NCBI RefSeq assembly: GCF_001570365.1 | Contig: NZ_BBYK01000040.1 | Location: 227,915-291,914, forward strand | DNA: 64,000 nt | Origin: Microtetraspora fusca | Lineage (GTDB): Bacteria > Actinomycetota > Actinomycetes > Streptosporangiales > Streptosporangiaceae | Reading direction: 5' to 3' | Translations under genes and position numbers: made by a program | In this document: piece by piece, positions 1-8,738 of the stretch | Layout of the letters: every line of letters starts with the position of its first letter | Numbering within the stretch: the first letter of the stretch is position 1 | The notes under the pieces: generated by a model | What the model saw: the letters and a program-made list of their open reading frames with translations, nothing else | Told to the model about the DNA's origin: nothing | The model's database searches: none

Positions 1-768
1 GTGCTGGACGACAACCCGCCCGCCCCGCCCATCTCGCGGGAGTCGGCTCCGGGGGTGCCCACGGCCGGCCTGCCGTACCCGGAGATGATGCAGTTCCGGG
101 TCGCGGCCGGGAGCGGAGCCGACCGGTTCACCCCTCCCGCGGTGCTCTCGTCCTCGTTCACCCGCCTGACGTACGGCGCGCTGCCCGCGGACCGCTACCA
201 CCGGATCGTCGCCACGAAGGTGCTCGGCGGACGGCACGCGGAGATGTGGGAGATGGAGGAGGTGGACGCGGCGTCGGTGAAGGTCCCCTCGGACGGCGTG
301 GTGCAGTTGCGGGGGCCGGACGGCAGGCTGCGGACCTTCAACCGGATCTCCCGCAACCCCGACGACACCGTGAACTTCTACAGCGAGCTGGGCAAGTGCG
401 AGCAGTGGACGTTCATCAACGTCGCCACGGCGCTGCACCCGATGCACATCCACCTGATGCGCTTCCAGATCCTGTCGCGGGACGTCTACGACGTCGGCGG
501 GTTCGACATGAAGCTCTGCGGCACCACCCGTCCCCTCGCGTTCAAGGAGACGGGCGTGGTCGAGGAGGGCGAGAAGGGCTGGAAGGACGTGGTCCGGCTC
601 GGCGACGCGGAGGTCGTGGAGATCGCCGGCAGGTTCGTGGGCGGCACCGGGCGGTACGCCTACCACTGCCACCTGCTGGAACACCAGGACATGGGGATGA
701 TGCGGCCGATCATCGTCTTCCCGCCGGGGATCGCGACGATGCGCCTGGCACACCAGCACACCTCCTGA
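1..768 (+). CDS. Multicopper oxidase, C-terminal part (5' truncated by window)
   Basis: This is the C-terminal cupredoxin domain of a multicopper oxidase, a family that oxidises phenols or metals and reduces O2 at a trinuclear copper site. The fragment carries both C-terminal copper-ligand motifs: HPMHIHLM from residue 146 and YHCHLLEHQDMGMM from residue 221, which includes the His-Cys-His pair bridging the T1 and T2/T3 sites and the axial Met region. The N-terminal domains lie upstream of the window, so the GTG at base 1 is probably internal. The ending without further domains resembles CotA/bilirubin-oxidase-like enzymes. The substrate cannot be judged from this fragment. Confidence 0.85.
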   Translation: MLDDNPPAPPISRESAPGVPTAGLPYPEMMQFRVAAGSGADRFTPPAVLSSSFTRLTYGALPADRYHRIVATKVLGGRHAEMWEMEEVDAASVKVPSDGVVQLRGPDGRLRTFNRISRNPDDTVNFYSELGKCEQWTFINVATALHPMHIHLMRFQILSRDVYDVGGFDMKLCGTTRPLAFKETGVVEEGEKGWKDVVRLGDAEVVEIAGRFVGGTGRYAYHCHLLEHQDMGMMRPIIVFPPGIATMRLAHQHTS

Positions 769-795
769 TCGACCGGGTGTTCTAGTGTTCCGTTC

Positions 796-1794
796 ATGGA
801 ATTCCGCCATCTCGGCCGGAGCGGTCTCATGGTCAGTGAGATCAGCTACGGCAACTGGATCACGCACGGTTCCCAGGTTGAGGAGGACGCCGCGCACGCC
901 TGCGTGCGCGCGGCCCTGGACGAGGGCATCACGACCTTCGACACCGCGGACGTCTACGCGGGCACGAGGGCCGAGGAGGTGCTCGGCCGGGCACTGAAGG
1001 GCGTGCGCCGTGAGTCACTTGAGATCTTCACGAAGGTCTACTGGCCGACCGGGCCCGGCCACAACGACCGCGGCCTGTCCCGCAAGCACATCATGGAGTC
1101 GATCAACGGTTCGCTGCGGCGGCTCGGCACGGACTATGTCGACCTCTACCAGGCGCACCGGTTCGACGTCGAGACGCCGCTGGAGGAGACCCTCCGGGCC
1201 TTCGACGACCTCGTACGGCAGGGCAAGGTGCTCTACGTCGGCGTCAGCGAGTGGAGCGCCGACCAGATCTCCCAGGCGTTGAAGATCGCCGAATCGATGG
1301 GCTTCGACCGCATCGTCTCGAACCAGCCGCAGTACTCCATGCTGTGGCGGGTAATCGAGGCCGAGGTCGTGCCGCTGAGCGAGCGCGAGGGGATCGGGCA
1401 GATCGTGTGGTCGCCCATCGCGCAGGGCGTGCTGACCGGCAAGTACCTGCCCGGGCAGCCGCCGCCCGCCGGCTCGCGGGCCACGGACGCCACCGGGTCG
1501 CGGTTCATCGACGACCTCATGGCCGACGAGGTGCTGCGCCGCGTGCAGGAGCTGAAGCCGGTCGCGGCCGACCACGGGCTCACCATGGCCCAGCTCGCCG
1601 TGGCCTGGGTGCTGCAGAACCCCAACGTGTCGTCGGCGATCGTGGGGGCGAGCCGTCCCGAGCAGGTCCGCGACAACGTGAAGGCGGCCGGGGTCAAGCT
1701 CGACGCCGACACCATGCGCAAGATCGACGAGATCCTCGGCCCGGTGGTCGAGCGCGACCCGGCCAAGACGGTGAGCCCGGCGAGCCGGCCGTAG
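796..1794 (+). CDS. Aldo/keto reductase (Kv-beta-like subgroup)
   Basis: A complete 332-residue NADPH-dependent aldo/keto reductase with a TIM barrel. The catalytic tetrad is visible: Asp49 and Tyr54 in FDTADVY, Lys80 in IFTKVYW and His121 in YQAHRFD. The cofactor-binding segment near the C-terminus (SSAIVGASRPEQV) is typical. The opening (MEFRHLGRSGLMVSEISYGN) and the KVYWPTGPGHNDRGLSRKH stretch match the voltage-gated potassium-channel beta-subunit-like branch, which reduces aldehydes and ketones. It stands alone, 27 bp after the multicopper oxidase and before a bidirectional hairpin. The physiological substrate is unknown. Confidence 0.9.
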   Translation: MEFRHLGRSGLMVSEISYGNWITHGSQVEEDAAHACVRAALDEGITTFDTADVYAGTRAEEVLGRALKGVRRESLEIFTKVYWPTGPGHNDRGLSRKHIMESINGSLRRLGTDYVDLYQAHRFDVETPLEETLRAFDDLVRQGKVLYVGVSEWSADQISQALKIAESMGFDRIVSNQPQYSMLWRVIEAEVVPLSEREGIGQIVWSPIAQGVLTGKYLPGQPPPAGSRATDATGSRFIDDLMADEVLRRVQELKPVAADHGLTMAQLAVAWVLQNPNVSSAIVGASRPEQVRDNVKAAGVKLDADTMRKIDEILGPVVERDPAKTVSPASRP

Positions 1795-1817
1795 TCAGCC
1801 GCGCGCCGGACGGAGGC

Positions 1818-1854
1818 GCGGCGCGGATCCCTGCCGGTGGGGGATCCGCGCCGC
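1818..1854. terminator. Hairpin between convergent genes
   Basis: A 14-bp perfect stem (1818-1831 pairing with 1841-1854, core GGCGCGGATCCC) with a 9-nt loop sits between the convergent aldo/keto reductase and extradiol dioxygenase genes. Position and symmetry fit a bidirectional terminator. There is no U-tract, as is usual in high-GC actinobacteria. Confidence 0.65.
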
Positions 1855-1904
1855 CCCGTCAGAGCCCGGCGCCGTGCCTGGCGGGCGGGCGGCCCGGCGC
1901 CGGG

Positions 1905-2795
1905 TCAGAAGCGGTCCCAGTCGTTGTCGGCGGCGCGCCACACGTCGATGTTGCGCGGGTCGGCGACCATGCGGCGGGCCCGGTGCGTCTCGTGCTCCTC
2001 GGGCGTGAAGACCCGGTGGCCGTCGCACAGCTCGTACCGCGGCCCGTGCTTGGGCTCGAACATGTAGAACGCGATCGACGTGGACGCGGAGTGGTTGACC
2101 AGGTCGGAGGCGATCGGCACCTTCTTGTACAGCGCCCGCGCCCGCCCGCGCATGACGTGGTCGAAGCTCTTCATCATGAAGCACAGGTGCGCGACGAAGT
2201 ACTCCTTGTTCCGCTGCAGCGCGAGGCTGTGGTGGAACCGGTCCTCCGAGCGGAGGAACGCCGAGATGTCGCCGACGTAGTCCGAGACCTGGAAGCCGAG
2301 GACCTTGGTGTAGAACTCCAGGCACTCGTCGTACTTGTCCGTGGCGAGGAAGGGGTGCACCAGCTTGAGCGGGCGCAGCTCGACCGTGGGCGGCTCGGCG
2401 TACTCCTGGAACTCGGTGAACAGCTCGATGACCAGGCCGTTCGGGTCGCGTACGGCGAAGCCGTCCTGGCACAGGCCCTTCATCCGGTCCTGGAGCGCCA
2501 GCACATCCAGGCCGGCGGCGGTGACGCGGTCGCGCAGGTCGGCGAGCACCTCGGCGGACTCGACGCTGAAGCCGACCGCGACGGTGTGCGACGCCGCAAG
2601 GCTCGGGTCGCTGATCAGCTCGATGCAGTGGTGCTCGATGTCGGCGCGCAGGTAGGCGTACTCGTCCGTGTGCCGCTCCAGCTGGAGGCCGACGTGGTAG
2701 CGCAGGAACTCGATGGTCTCGGCCATGTCCGGGACCAGGATCCGCGCGTACTCCATGCTGTGGGGCCCCCTGCGGCGGGCGCCGTCGGTCGTCAT
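1905..2795 (-). CDS. Type I extradiol dioxygenase (VOC family), two-domain
   Basis: A 296-residue two-domain vicinal-oxygen-chelate protein resembling 2,3-dihydroxybiphenyl/catechol 1,2- and 2,3-dioxygenases, which open catechol rings next to the diol using Fe(II). The C-terminal domain keeps the expected metal triad: His147 (LVHPFL), His203 (VAHLCFM) and Glu255 (RYELCDG). The GDPNG-like turn in domain 1 (VRDPNGLVIELF, 116-127) is also typical. ATG at 2795 is preceded by GAGGAACTGAC, a good ribosome site; a second in-frame ATG lies 13 codons on. It is the last gene of a unit with the Rieske oxygenase and Dabb genes, so it plausibly cleaves the diol they make. Confidence 0.8.
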   Translation of the reverse strand: MTTDGARRRGPHSMEYARILVPDMAETIEFLRYHVGLQLERHTDEYAYLRADIEHHCIELISDPSLAASHTVAVGFSVESAEVLADLRDRVTAAGLDVLALQDRMKGLCQDGFAVRDPNGLVIELFTEFQEYAEPPTVELRPLKLVHPFLATDKYDECLEFYTKVLGFQVSDYVGDISAFLRSEDRFHHSLALQRNKEYFVAHLCFMMKSFDHVMRGRARALYKKVPIASDLVNHSASTSIAFYMFEPKHGPRYELCDGHRVFTPEEHETHRARRMVADPRNIDVWRAADNDWDRF

Positions 2796-2834
2796 GTCAG
2801 TTCCTCATCGGTCGTGGTCGTGGGGGCGCGCACG

Positions 2835-3128
2835 TCAGTACGCGAAGGTGACGATCGCCTGCCGGTCGATCACCGGGCGCCAGCGCTCGCGGACGAACTC
2901 CTCGTGGGAGTCGCTGCCGAGGTAGTCCAGGAGATCCTGCTCGGTGTCGAACTCGACGACGAACCCGTGCGTCATCGTGGTGTCGCGGGTGCTGATGTTG
3001 CGACCGCTGGCCCAGTTGCGCATCGTGGGGTATTTCCCCGGGAAGGTGTCCAGCTCCGCGAGGACGGCGGCGACGGTCTCCTCCGGGACGTCGTCGCGGA
3101 ACCGGAACACCAGCGTGTGCCTGATCAT
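2835..3128 (-). CDS. Dabb (stress-responsive A/B barrel) protein
   Basis: A 97-residue dimeric ferredoxin-fold protein of the Dabb family: the opening MIRHTLVFRFRDDVPEE and the later HGFVVEFDTEQDLLDYL are characteristic. Such proteins serve as small cyclases, isomerases or unknown accessory enzymes in aromatic and polyketide pathways. The gene starts 10 bp after the Rieske beta-subunit stop and precedes the extradiol dioxygenase by 39 bp, so the three are co-transcribed. A specific reaction cannot be assigned. Confidence 0.8.
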   Translation of the reverse strand: MIRHTLVFRFRDDVPEETVAAVLAELDTFPGKYPTMRNWASGRNISTRDTTMTHGFVVEFDTEQDLLDYLGSDSHEEFVRERWRPVIDRQAIVTFAY

Positions 3129-3138
3129 GGACGCCGCC

Positions 3139-3627
3139 TCAGAGGATGAAGCTCAGCCGGGCGCCCGGGGCCATCGTCTCCGCGGTCGGGATCGACCTGC
3201 GGAGCCGGAACCTGAGCCCGTCGTCGTCGACCAGCAGGACGTGCTCGTACCGGCCGACGTACGAGAACTCCTGGTTGTCGCGATAGCGGTGGATGATGAA
3301 GTTGGCGGCGACCCAGACCGTCTCGTCCCCCTGCTCCAGGATGATCACGTTGGAGATCATCCGGTGGGTGCGGGAGTGCGGGTTCTCGGCGTGCGCCTTG
3401 CGGCTCTTCAGCCGCTTCACCCTGGCCTTGAGCAGGCCGTAGTCGTCGCACATGAAGGCGCCGGCCGAGGAACTGTCCCACCCGTTCCAGTCGGTGGTGG
3501 TGACCTCCATCCGGCCGTCCTCTTCGAAGAGGGCCAGCCACTCGTCCAGGCGCCACTCGTCGAGCAGCATCGCCTCCCGGTAGAGGAAGTCCTCGGCTTC
3601 CGCCCTGGTCACCGTGCGGCGGCCCAT
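3139..3627 (-). CDS. Aromatic-ring-hydroxylating dioxygenase, beta subunit
   Basis: A 162-residue NTF2/SnoaL-fold small subunit of a Rieske non-heme iron oxygenase. Visible features are the early REAMLLDEWRLDEWLALF helix, typical of beta subunits, and the C-terminal FRLRRSIPT strand. I chose ATG 3627 because AAGGAGAGCACC directly precedes it; upstream in-frame starts would overlap the alpha-subunit gene without a good site. It lies just downstream of the alpha subunit, and the two should form an alpha3beta3 oxygenase that dihydroxylates or hydroxylates an aromatic ring. Confidence 0.88.
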   Translation of the reverse strand: MGRRTVTRAEAEDFLYREAMLLDEWRLDEWLALFEEDGRMEVTTTDWNGWDSSSAGAFMCDDYGLLKARVKRLKSRKAHAENPHSRTHRMISNVIILEQGDETVWVAANFIIHRYRDNQEFSYVGRYEHVLLVDDDGLRFRLRRSIPTAETMAPGARLSFIL

Positions 3628-3673
3628 GGTGCTCTCCTTACGCTGATCCATGCTCTCCACCCGTCCCGGCCGC

Positions 3674-4996
3674 TCAGGCACCCGGGGTTCCGTCGCCCTC
3701 GACGCGACGCGACCACTGCCGCCAGAAGCTGCGCATCGCGCCCTCGTCGATGGAGCGACCCTGGTTGCCCTGCTTCTCGTTCGCCATGCCGCGCGACATG
3801 TCGCTCCAGTCGTAGGCGGGGTCGGCCGAGTCCGCGGTGGCCTCGATGCCGCGCTGCACCGCCTCGTACGCCTCGATGTCGTCCGGGGTCGCGAGCCCTC
3901 CGGGGCCGACGAAGCTGACCATCGTCTTGATGCGCAGCGCCCGGACCTCGTCCGGCTCGCCGGTCTCGACGAACTGCCAGGCCCGCACGTCCGTACGGCC
4001 CGCCTCGACCGGCTCGATCTGCCGGATGGTCAGCGCCTCCAGGTCGAACAGCAGCAGGTTGGGGAACACGAACAGGATCCGGCTGGCGTCGGCGACCTCG
4101 GCGGCGAGCTCCTTGCCGAGGCGCTCCTCCATCTCCTGCCGCTTGGCGGCCGTGCGCTCCTTCTCCCCCTCGCCGAAGCGCGGCTCCCACACCATGCCGA
4201 TGCGGCCGTTGTGCCCGGTCAGGATGAGCAGCCCGTGGCCGTCGCCGAGGTCGTAGGCGTACTGGTCGTCGTCGGTGACCGCGAACCCGGTCTCGCGCAG
4301 ATAGCCCACGAAGGTGTTGTGGGTGGGGGCGAAGTGGTAGCCGTCCATGGCGTTCTCGACGGCGAGCTTCCAGTTGCCCTTGACCGAGTAGAGCTGGACG
4401 CCGGGCACGGTCTGCATGCCCTGCGGGCCGATCTTGGCGGTGAGCGACATGTAGTGCGCGGCCTCGCCGAGGTGGGTCAGCAGGTCCGGCACGTCGGGGT
4501 CGAACGCGATGAAGACGAAGCCCTCGTGGCTGTCCACGCGCGGGACGGAGCGCAGCCGGTGCCGCTCCTTGAAGCCGGGAACGTCGGCGTACGCCTCGTC
4601 GCCGGGCAGCGCGGCCAGCTCTCCGGAGTTGCTGAACGCCCAGGCGTGGTAGAAGCACTGGAAGAACTTGGTGTTGCCCTCGCTGTGCCGGCACAGGACG
4701 GTGCCGCGGTGCGTGCAGGCGTTGAAGAACACCTGGATCTTGCCGGAGGAGTCGCGGCAGAAGATGAGCGGTCGGCCGCCGAGCGTCCGGGACTTGAAGT
4801 CGCCCGGGTTCGGGATCTCGGTCTCGTGCCCCAGATACAGCCAGGTGTGTCCCCAGATGCGGGACATCTCCTTCTGGAACAGGGCGGGCGACCGGTAGGC
4901 CGACCTGTGCACCTTGAACGTCAACGCGTCCCAGTCCTCGTGGACGAGGGAGCGGTTGGGCGTTCCACCGGGGTCCGTATGTGTCAACTGCGTCAT
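3674..4996 (-). CDS. Aromatic-ring-hydroxylating dioxygenase, alpha subunit (Rieske)
   Basis: The 440-residue catalytic subunit of a Rieske oxygenase. The [2Fe-2S] ligands are clear as CTH (Cys94, His96) and CFYH (Cys114, His117). The mononuclear iron site follows in the segment NWKLAVENAMDGYHFAPTH, with the usual Asp-x2-His-x4-His arrangement. It inserts O2 into an aromatic ring with electrons from a ferredoxin and reductase, for which the pair at 10136-11475 are the obvious candidates. ATG 4996 is preferred over an ATG at 5053 whose first codons fall inside a palindromic operator (5036-5050). It heads the unit alpha-beta-Dabb-extradiol dioxygenase. The exact substrate class (benzoate-, cumate- or phthalate-like) is not decidable by eye. 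Confidence 0.9.
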   Translation of the reverse strand: MTQLTHTDPGGTPNRSLVHEDWDALTFKVHRSAYRSPALFQKEMSRIWGHTWLYLGHETEIPNPGDFKSRTLGGRPLIFCRDSSGKIQVFFNACTHRGTVLCRHSEGNTKFFQCFYHAWAFSNSGELAALPGDEAYADVPGFKERHRLRSVPRVDSHEGFVFIAFDPDVPDLLTHLGEAAHYMSLTAKIGPQGMQTVPGVQLYSVKGNWKLAVENAMDGYHFAPTHNTFVGYLRETGFAVTDDDQYAYDLGDGHGLLILTGHNGRIGMVWEPRFGEGEKERTAAKRQEMEERLGKELAAEVADASRILFVFPNLLLFDLEALTIRQIEPVEAGRTDVRAWQFVETGEPDEVRALRIKTMVSFVGPGGLATPDDIEAYEAVQRGIEATADSADPAYDWSDMSRGMANEKQGNQGRSIDEGAMRSFWRQWSRRVEGDGTPGA

Positions 4997-5035
4997 CGCC
5001 GCGGTCTGGCCCTTCTTGCGATTTGAGCGAGAATT

Positions 5036-5050
5036 CGAGATACCGTCTCG
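5036..5050. promoter_or_regulatory. IclR-type palindrome A, upstream of the Rieske oxygenase operon
   Basis: CGAGATACCGTCTCG, with perfect 5-bp arms, lies 40 bp upstream of the Rieske alpha start. It is one of eight similar 15-mers in the locus. The 5056-5371 stretch beyond it, up to the cupin stop, holds no gene that I can support. Confidence 0.7.
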
Positions 5051-5371
5051 CAATGTGATGCTGGCCCGGAGCCTCGTGGAATGTCAAGAGGGTCCGGCTC
5101 ATCCCGGTCCAGGGGAAATCCACCCCGCAAAGGCCGCAGCCCGGACACGTCCGCCACGGCGCGAGAGCGCAGGACCCGGGGAACGGACGCGACGCACGGG
5201 CACGCTCGCGCCCACCGCGCCCTGGCGCGTTCATCCCAGCGGCCGAGGACGAGCGTACGTGGCGTCAAGAAGCACGCCACAGCCGCCGGGACGGCGCCAC
5301 GGGCGGGCCGCCCCCGCCGGCCGGTCACATGCGGTCGGCGTGGGCGGCCGGTCACTTACCGGGGGTGCCGG

Positions 5372-5746
5372 TCAGGGGCCTTCCGGGAGCCAGACGGCGT
5401 CGCGGAAGTCCGCGCGCGGCGGCGCGAAGACGTCCACGTTGACGCACGGCCCCTCGACGGGCTCGATGTAGTGCTCGGCCCCCTTGGGCACCAGCAGCAT
5501 CGAGCCCGGCCCGAGGTCGTGGCCCACGCCGTCCACGTAGTACGTGCAGCGCCCCTGGTGGATGAGCACGAGCTGGTCGAAGTCGTCGTGGCGGTGCGGG
5601 TTGAGGGTCATCCCGACGGCCAGCTCGTGCCAGGCGAGCATGACCTCGTCGGTGGAGTACACCTTGCGCCGCACGCCCGGGCGGATCTCGGTCGCGGGAA
5701 TGTCGTCCCAGTTCACCGCGACGCCGTACAGGTGCTGGTTGAACAT
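5372..5746 (-). CDS. Cupin-domain protein
   Basis: A 124-residue single-domain cupin. Motif 1 appears as NPHRHDDFDQLVLIHQG and motif 2 as PKGAEHYIEP, giving a likely metal site of three His and one acidic residue. Small cupins in aromatic gene clusters act as ring-cleavage dioxygenases, isomerases or unknown accessory proteins. ATG 5746 has AAAGGAACGACC before it. A GTG at 5773 would instead overlap the aldolase stop as GTGA, so the start is not settled. It is the last gene of the FAH-amidohydrolase-aldolase-cupin run. Confidence 0.8.
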   Translation of the reverse strand: MFNQHLYGVAVNWDDIPATEIRPGVRRKVYSTDEVMLAWHELAVGMTLNPHRHDDFDQLVLIHQGRCTYYVDGVGHDLGPGSMLLVPKGAEHYIEPVEGPCVNVDVFAPPRADFRDAVWLPEGP

Positions 5747-5769
5747 GGTCGTTCCTTTCTCGGCGTCCT

Positions 5770-6588
5770 TCACGGGGCTGCCGGTTCCGGGCCGGGCAGG
5801 TCGCGCGCGACGGCCGCGGTGGCGCGCAGCGCGGATCCGAGGAACTGCAGGTCGGACCCGGCGATGATGTACGCGGCGGAGTCGAGCCCGGCCGCGCCGA
5901 TCAGCGCGGCCTCCGGGCGGGCCACCCAGCCGCCGAAGGCCGTGCCCGCCGCGCGGGCGGCCGCGGCGATCTCGGCGACCCGCGCCGCGAGCGCCGTCTG
6001 GTCGGCGGCCCCGGCGAGGCCGAGGCCGACCGCGAGGTCGGTGGTGCCGACGAAGGCGACGTCGAGGCCGCGGACGAGCTCCACGAGCGGGTCGCGGGTC
6101 GTCGCGGTCTCGATCTGCCCGACGAGCAGCGGCCGGTCACGCTCCTCGGCGGCCAGGTACGCGGCCAGGTCGGCCGCGCCGAAGCCCGCCGCCGGATGCG
6201 CCAGGCTGACGCTGCGCTCGCCGTACGGCGCGTACCGCGTGGCCGCGACCAGGGCGGACGTCTCGGCGGCGCGGGTCAGCATCGAGAGCTGGACTCCGGC
6301 CGCGCCGCTCTCCAGCACGCGATTGATCCACGCCGGGTCCACCGAGGGCACCCGGACCAGGGCGGGCAGCCCCGTGGCCGCGGCGTGCCGTACCAACGCG
6401 AGGACGGTCTCGTCGGTGAGGGCGGAGTGCTCGCCGTCCACCACGACGAAGTCGAACCCGGCCTGGCGGGCCAGGTCCACGCAGTCGATCGTCGGCAGCT
6501 TGACGAAGGTGCCGGTGATCCGGCGCCCGGCGGCGAGCGCGGCCCGCAGCCGCCGCCGGGCGTCCGTCACCGGGGTGGCCCAGGTCAC
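5770..6588 (-). CDS. HpcH/HpaI-type aldolase
   Basis: A 272-residue class II aldolase of the HpcH/HpaI family, which splits 4-hydroxy-2-oxo acids into pyruvate (or oxaloacetate-derived product) and an aldehyde. Hallmarks seen: the catalytic-loop segment FVVVDGEHSALTDE, the metal-ligand strands GQIETA (Glu) and VGTTDLAVGLG (Asp), and the PYGERSVSLAHPAAGFG active-site segment. The GTG at 6588 overlaps the amidohydrolase stop as GTGA, implying translational coupling; longer in-frame starts would overlap by 40 nt. It suits the last carbon-carbon cleavage of a meta-cleavage pathway. Confidence 0.85.
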   Translation of the reverse strand: MTWATPVTDARRRLRAALAAGRRITGTFVKLPTIDCVDLARQAGFDFVVVDGEHSALTDETVLALVRHAAATGLPALVRVPSVDPAWINRVLESGAAGVQLSMLTRAAETSALVAATRYAPYGERSVSLAHPAAGFGAADLAAYLAAEERDRPLLVGQIETATTRDPLVELVRGLDVAFVGTTDLAVGLGLAGAADQTALAARVAEIAAAARAAGTAFGGWVARPEAALIGAAGLDSAAYIIAGSDLQFLGSALRATAAVARDLPGPEPAAP

Positions 6589-7772
6589 CGGGATCCGGCC
6601 GGCTCCGCCGCCAGGCCGCGCCACGGGGTCGGCTCGACCTTGCGGCCCTTGTGCAGGATGAGGGCGGGCTCGAGCCGGGGCGCGACGATCGAGTTGCCCG
6701 CCGCGTCGGGCAGCACCGTCTCGTCGGTCTCAGCGAGCACCGTGACGTGGGCGGGGCCCCCTTCGACGAGGGTTCCGTACCCCTCGGTGTCGAGGCCGAG
6801 GACGCGGGCGGGGGCGATCGTCATGCGCGGCGCGATCTCGTCCATCGGCATGCCGAGCGCGAGCAGCTTGGCCGCGCTGGTGACCAGGTCGAACACCGGT
6901 CCGCGCCAGTTGCGTCCGCTGGTGTCGGAGGTGAGCAGGTCCGGGAGGAAGCCTTCGGCGATGGCCCGCCGGGCGACCTCGAAGCTGAGGTTGCTCTTGC
7001 CGTGCGCGCTGTCGAACAGCACGCCGCGCGCCCTGGCCTCCTGCACGGCGGGGATGACCTTGCCGTCGTCGAGGATGCCGTGCGGCTTGCCGGTGTAGCA
7101 GTGGGCGACGATGTCACCGGCGCGGAGCATCGGCAGCACGTCGGGCAGCGGCTCCTCGGTCTCACCGATGTGGACCATGAGGGGCAGGCCCGCCTCGTCG
7201 GCGAGTTCGAGCGACGTCTTCAGCAGGGACCGCCAGGCCGGGCCGACGACGTCCTCCGACAGCCGGATCTTGAAGCCGCGCACCACACCCGGGTTCTCCC
7301 TGGCCACGGCCAGCGCGTCCTCCGGGACCAGCGTCGCGGGGTTCAGCAGCTCTCCGAACCGGAAGTCGATCAGGCCGAGCACCGACACGTTGAGGAAGTT
7401 CACCAGCCGCATCTCGGCCCGGCCGACCACGTACGCGTCGAAGGCGGCGAACGTGGACGCGCCGACCGTGCCCGCGTCGGCGGCGGCGACCACTCCCCTG
7501 CGCAGGTGGGCCTCGTCCGGCGGCGCCCCCACCTTCGACACGTTCTCGAAGATGTGGGTGTGGCCCTCCACCAGGCCGGGGAGCACCCAGCGGCCGGAGC
7601 AGTCCACGACCTCCCGCGCCCGGTCCTTGGCGTCCTGGTCGAGGGACGGCGCGATCCGCGCGACCCGGTCGCCCGAGATCGCCACGTCGGCCACCGCGGA
7701 CGTCCCCGCCTCGGTGTCGAAGACGGTGCCGTTCGTCAGGACGAGATCGTAGGAAACATCTGTCTCGGTCAT
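6585..7772 (-). CDS. Amidohydrolase/deacetylase-type metallohydrolase
   Basis: A 395-residue amidohydrolase-superfamily TIM barrel resembling the dihydroorotase-like 'amidohydrolase/deacetylase' subgroup. Ligands can be placed: His71 and His73 in EGHTHIF, the probable carboxylated Lys168 in RGFKIRL, His201 in MVHIGE, His224 in VAHCYTG and Asp283 in TSDTSG, so a binuclear site is expected. AAGGAGATTCG precedes the ATG. It lies between the FAH-family gene and the aldolase in one operon. It probably hydrolyses an amide, lactam or lactone of the ring-cleavage product, but the substrate is unknown. Confidence 0.82.
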   Translation of the reverse strand: MTETDVSYDLVLTNGTVFDTEAGTSAVADVAISGDRVARIAPSLDQDAKDRAREVVDCSGRWVLPGLVEGHTHIFENVSKVGAPPDEAHLRRGVVAAADAGTVGASTFAAFDAYVVGRAEMRLVNFLNVSVLGLIDFRFGELLNPATLVPEDALAVARENPGVVRGFKIRLSEDVVGPAWRSLLKTSLELADEAGLPLMVHIGETEEPLPDVLPMLRAGDIVAHCYTGKPHGILDDGKVIPAVQEARARGVLFDSAHGKSNLSFEVARRAIAEGFLPDLLTSDTSGRNWRGPVFDLVTSAAKLLALGMPMDEIAPRMTIAPARVLGLDTEGYGTLVEGGPAHVTVLAETDETVLPDAAGNSIVAPRLEPALILHKGRKVEPTPWRGLAAEPAGSR

Positions 7773-7892
7773 CGAATCTCCTTGAGCGTGGAGACCCCGG
7801 CCTGTGGACGGGGGAGCCGGCGCGGCACGGTGCCGCGCGGCGGATGCGGAAAAGGCGAGTGACCCCGACGGGGCGTCGGGAAGCGGGCGAGG

Positions 7893-8738
7893 TCAGGAGT
7901 GGCCGGGAAGCGCCCGGTATCGGGTGCGCAGGGGCAGCACCCCCGGCACGGTGATCTCCACCTCGTCGCCCGCGCCGAGGAAGACCCGGCGGTCCTGACC
8001 CGTGCCCGCCGGGGTGCCGGTCAGCACCACGTCTCCGGGCTCCAGCACGGCGAAGTGCGAGATCCGCGAGACCAGGTCAGGCACCGGGAAGATCAGCTCG
8101 GCCGTGCTGGAGTCCTGGTGGACGACACCGTTGACGGTCCCGCGGACGGCGATGTCCTCGGGGTCGGGCACCGCGGACAGGTCGAGCACCGAGGCGCCGA
8201 GCGCGCCGAAGCCGGGGAAGCTCTTGGCCAGGGACGGCGTGCCGGTGGCCACCATGACGTCGCGGGCGGTCATGTCGTTCGCGGCGGTGACGGCGGCGAG
8301 GTGCTCCCACACCTGCTCGGGCCGTACGCGGGACATGCGGCGGCCGACGACGAAGGCGACCTCGGCCTCGTAGTCGATCTGGCTGGACCGGTCCTGCGGC
8401 AGCTCGACCTCCGCGCCCGGCGCCGACACGGCGGACAGGGCGCGCAGGAAGAGGATCGGCTCATCCGGCACCGGCCGCCCGGTCAGCTCGGCCTTGGAGT
8501 GGTAGTTCAGTCCGACGCCCCAGATCGCCCGCGTGCGGGCCAGCGGCGCCAGGAGCTCTCCTTCGAGGTCGGCCAGCGGAAGGCGGCGCAGCTCCCGCGC
8601 CCGCCGGGCGGGCGCGAAGCCCTCGCCCAGGGCGAGGAGTTCGGCGACGTCGCCGTACGGCAGGTCGAGGAGGACGACCTCCTGGTCCTCGACGCGGGCC
8701 AGCCCGCCGGGGGTGGCCACCAGGTTGAGCGCGGTCAT
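7893..8738 (-). CDS. Fumarylacetoacetate hydrolase family protein
   Basis: A 281-residue FAH-fold enzyme with the metal ligands Glu124 and Glu126 (IDYEAEVAF) and Asp155 (AANDMTARD), plus the C-terminal TGTPAGTG loop. Family members hydrolyse acylpyruvates or hydrate and decarboxylate 2-oxo-dienoates, i.e. lower steps of catechol meta-cleavage. The ATG at 8738 overlaps the stop of a 29-codon leader ORF as ATGA. A much longer in-frame extension to 8975 is low-complexity and crosses an operator, so I rejected it. A 120-bp gap separates it from the amidohydrolase. Confidence 0.87.
   Translation of the reverse strand: MTALNLVATPGGLARVEDQEVVLLDLPYGDVAELLALGEGFAPARRARELRRLPLADLEGELLAPLARTRAIWGVGLNYHSKAELTGRPVPDEPILFLRALSAVSAPGAEVELPQDRSSQIDYEAEVAFVVGRRMSRVRPEQVWEHLAAVTAANDMTARDVMVATGTPSLAKSFPGFGALGASVLDLSAVPDPEDIAVRGTVNGVVHQDSSTAELIFPVPDLVSRISHFAVLEPGDVVLTGTPAGTGQDRRVFLGAGDEVEITVPGVLPLRTRYRALPGHS

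Noticed and set aside
1251-3149. Long open frame on the plus strand antisense to the extradiol dioxygenase and Dabb genes
   Set aside because: Composition is Arg/Ala/Gly/His-rich with no domain, and it runs opposite to genes with clear motifs; it is a high-GC shadow frame.
3609-5234. 541-codon minus-strand frame overlapping the Rieske alpha gene
   Set aside because: Same strand, other frame of a gene with intact Rieske motifs; low-complexity Arg/Pro-rich product.
7741-7775. Another IclR-like sequence (GTCTCG) at the start of the first amidohydrolase gene
   Set aside because: Only one arm matches, it lies within codons 1-8, and no symmetric partner is present.
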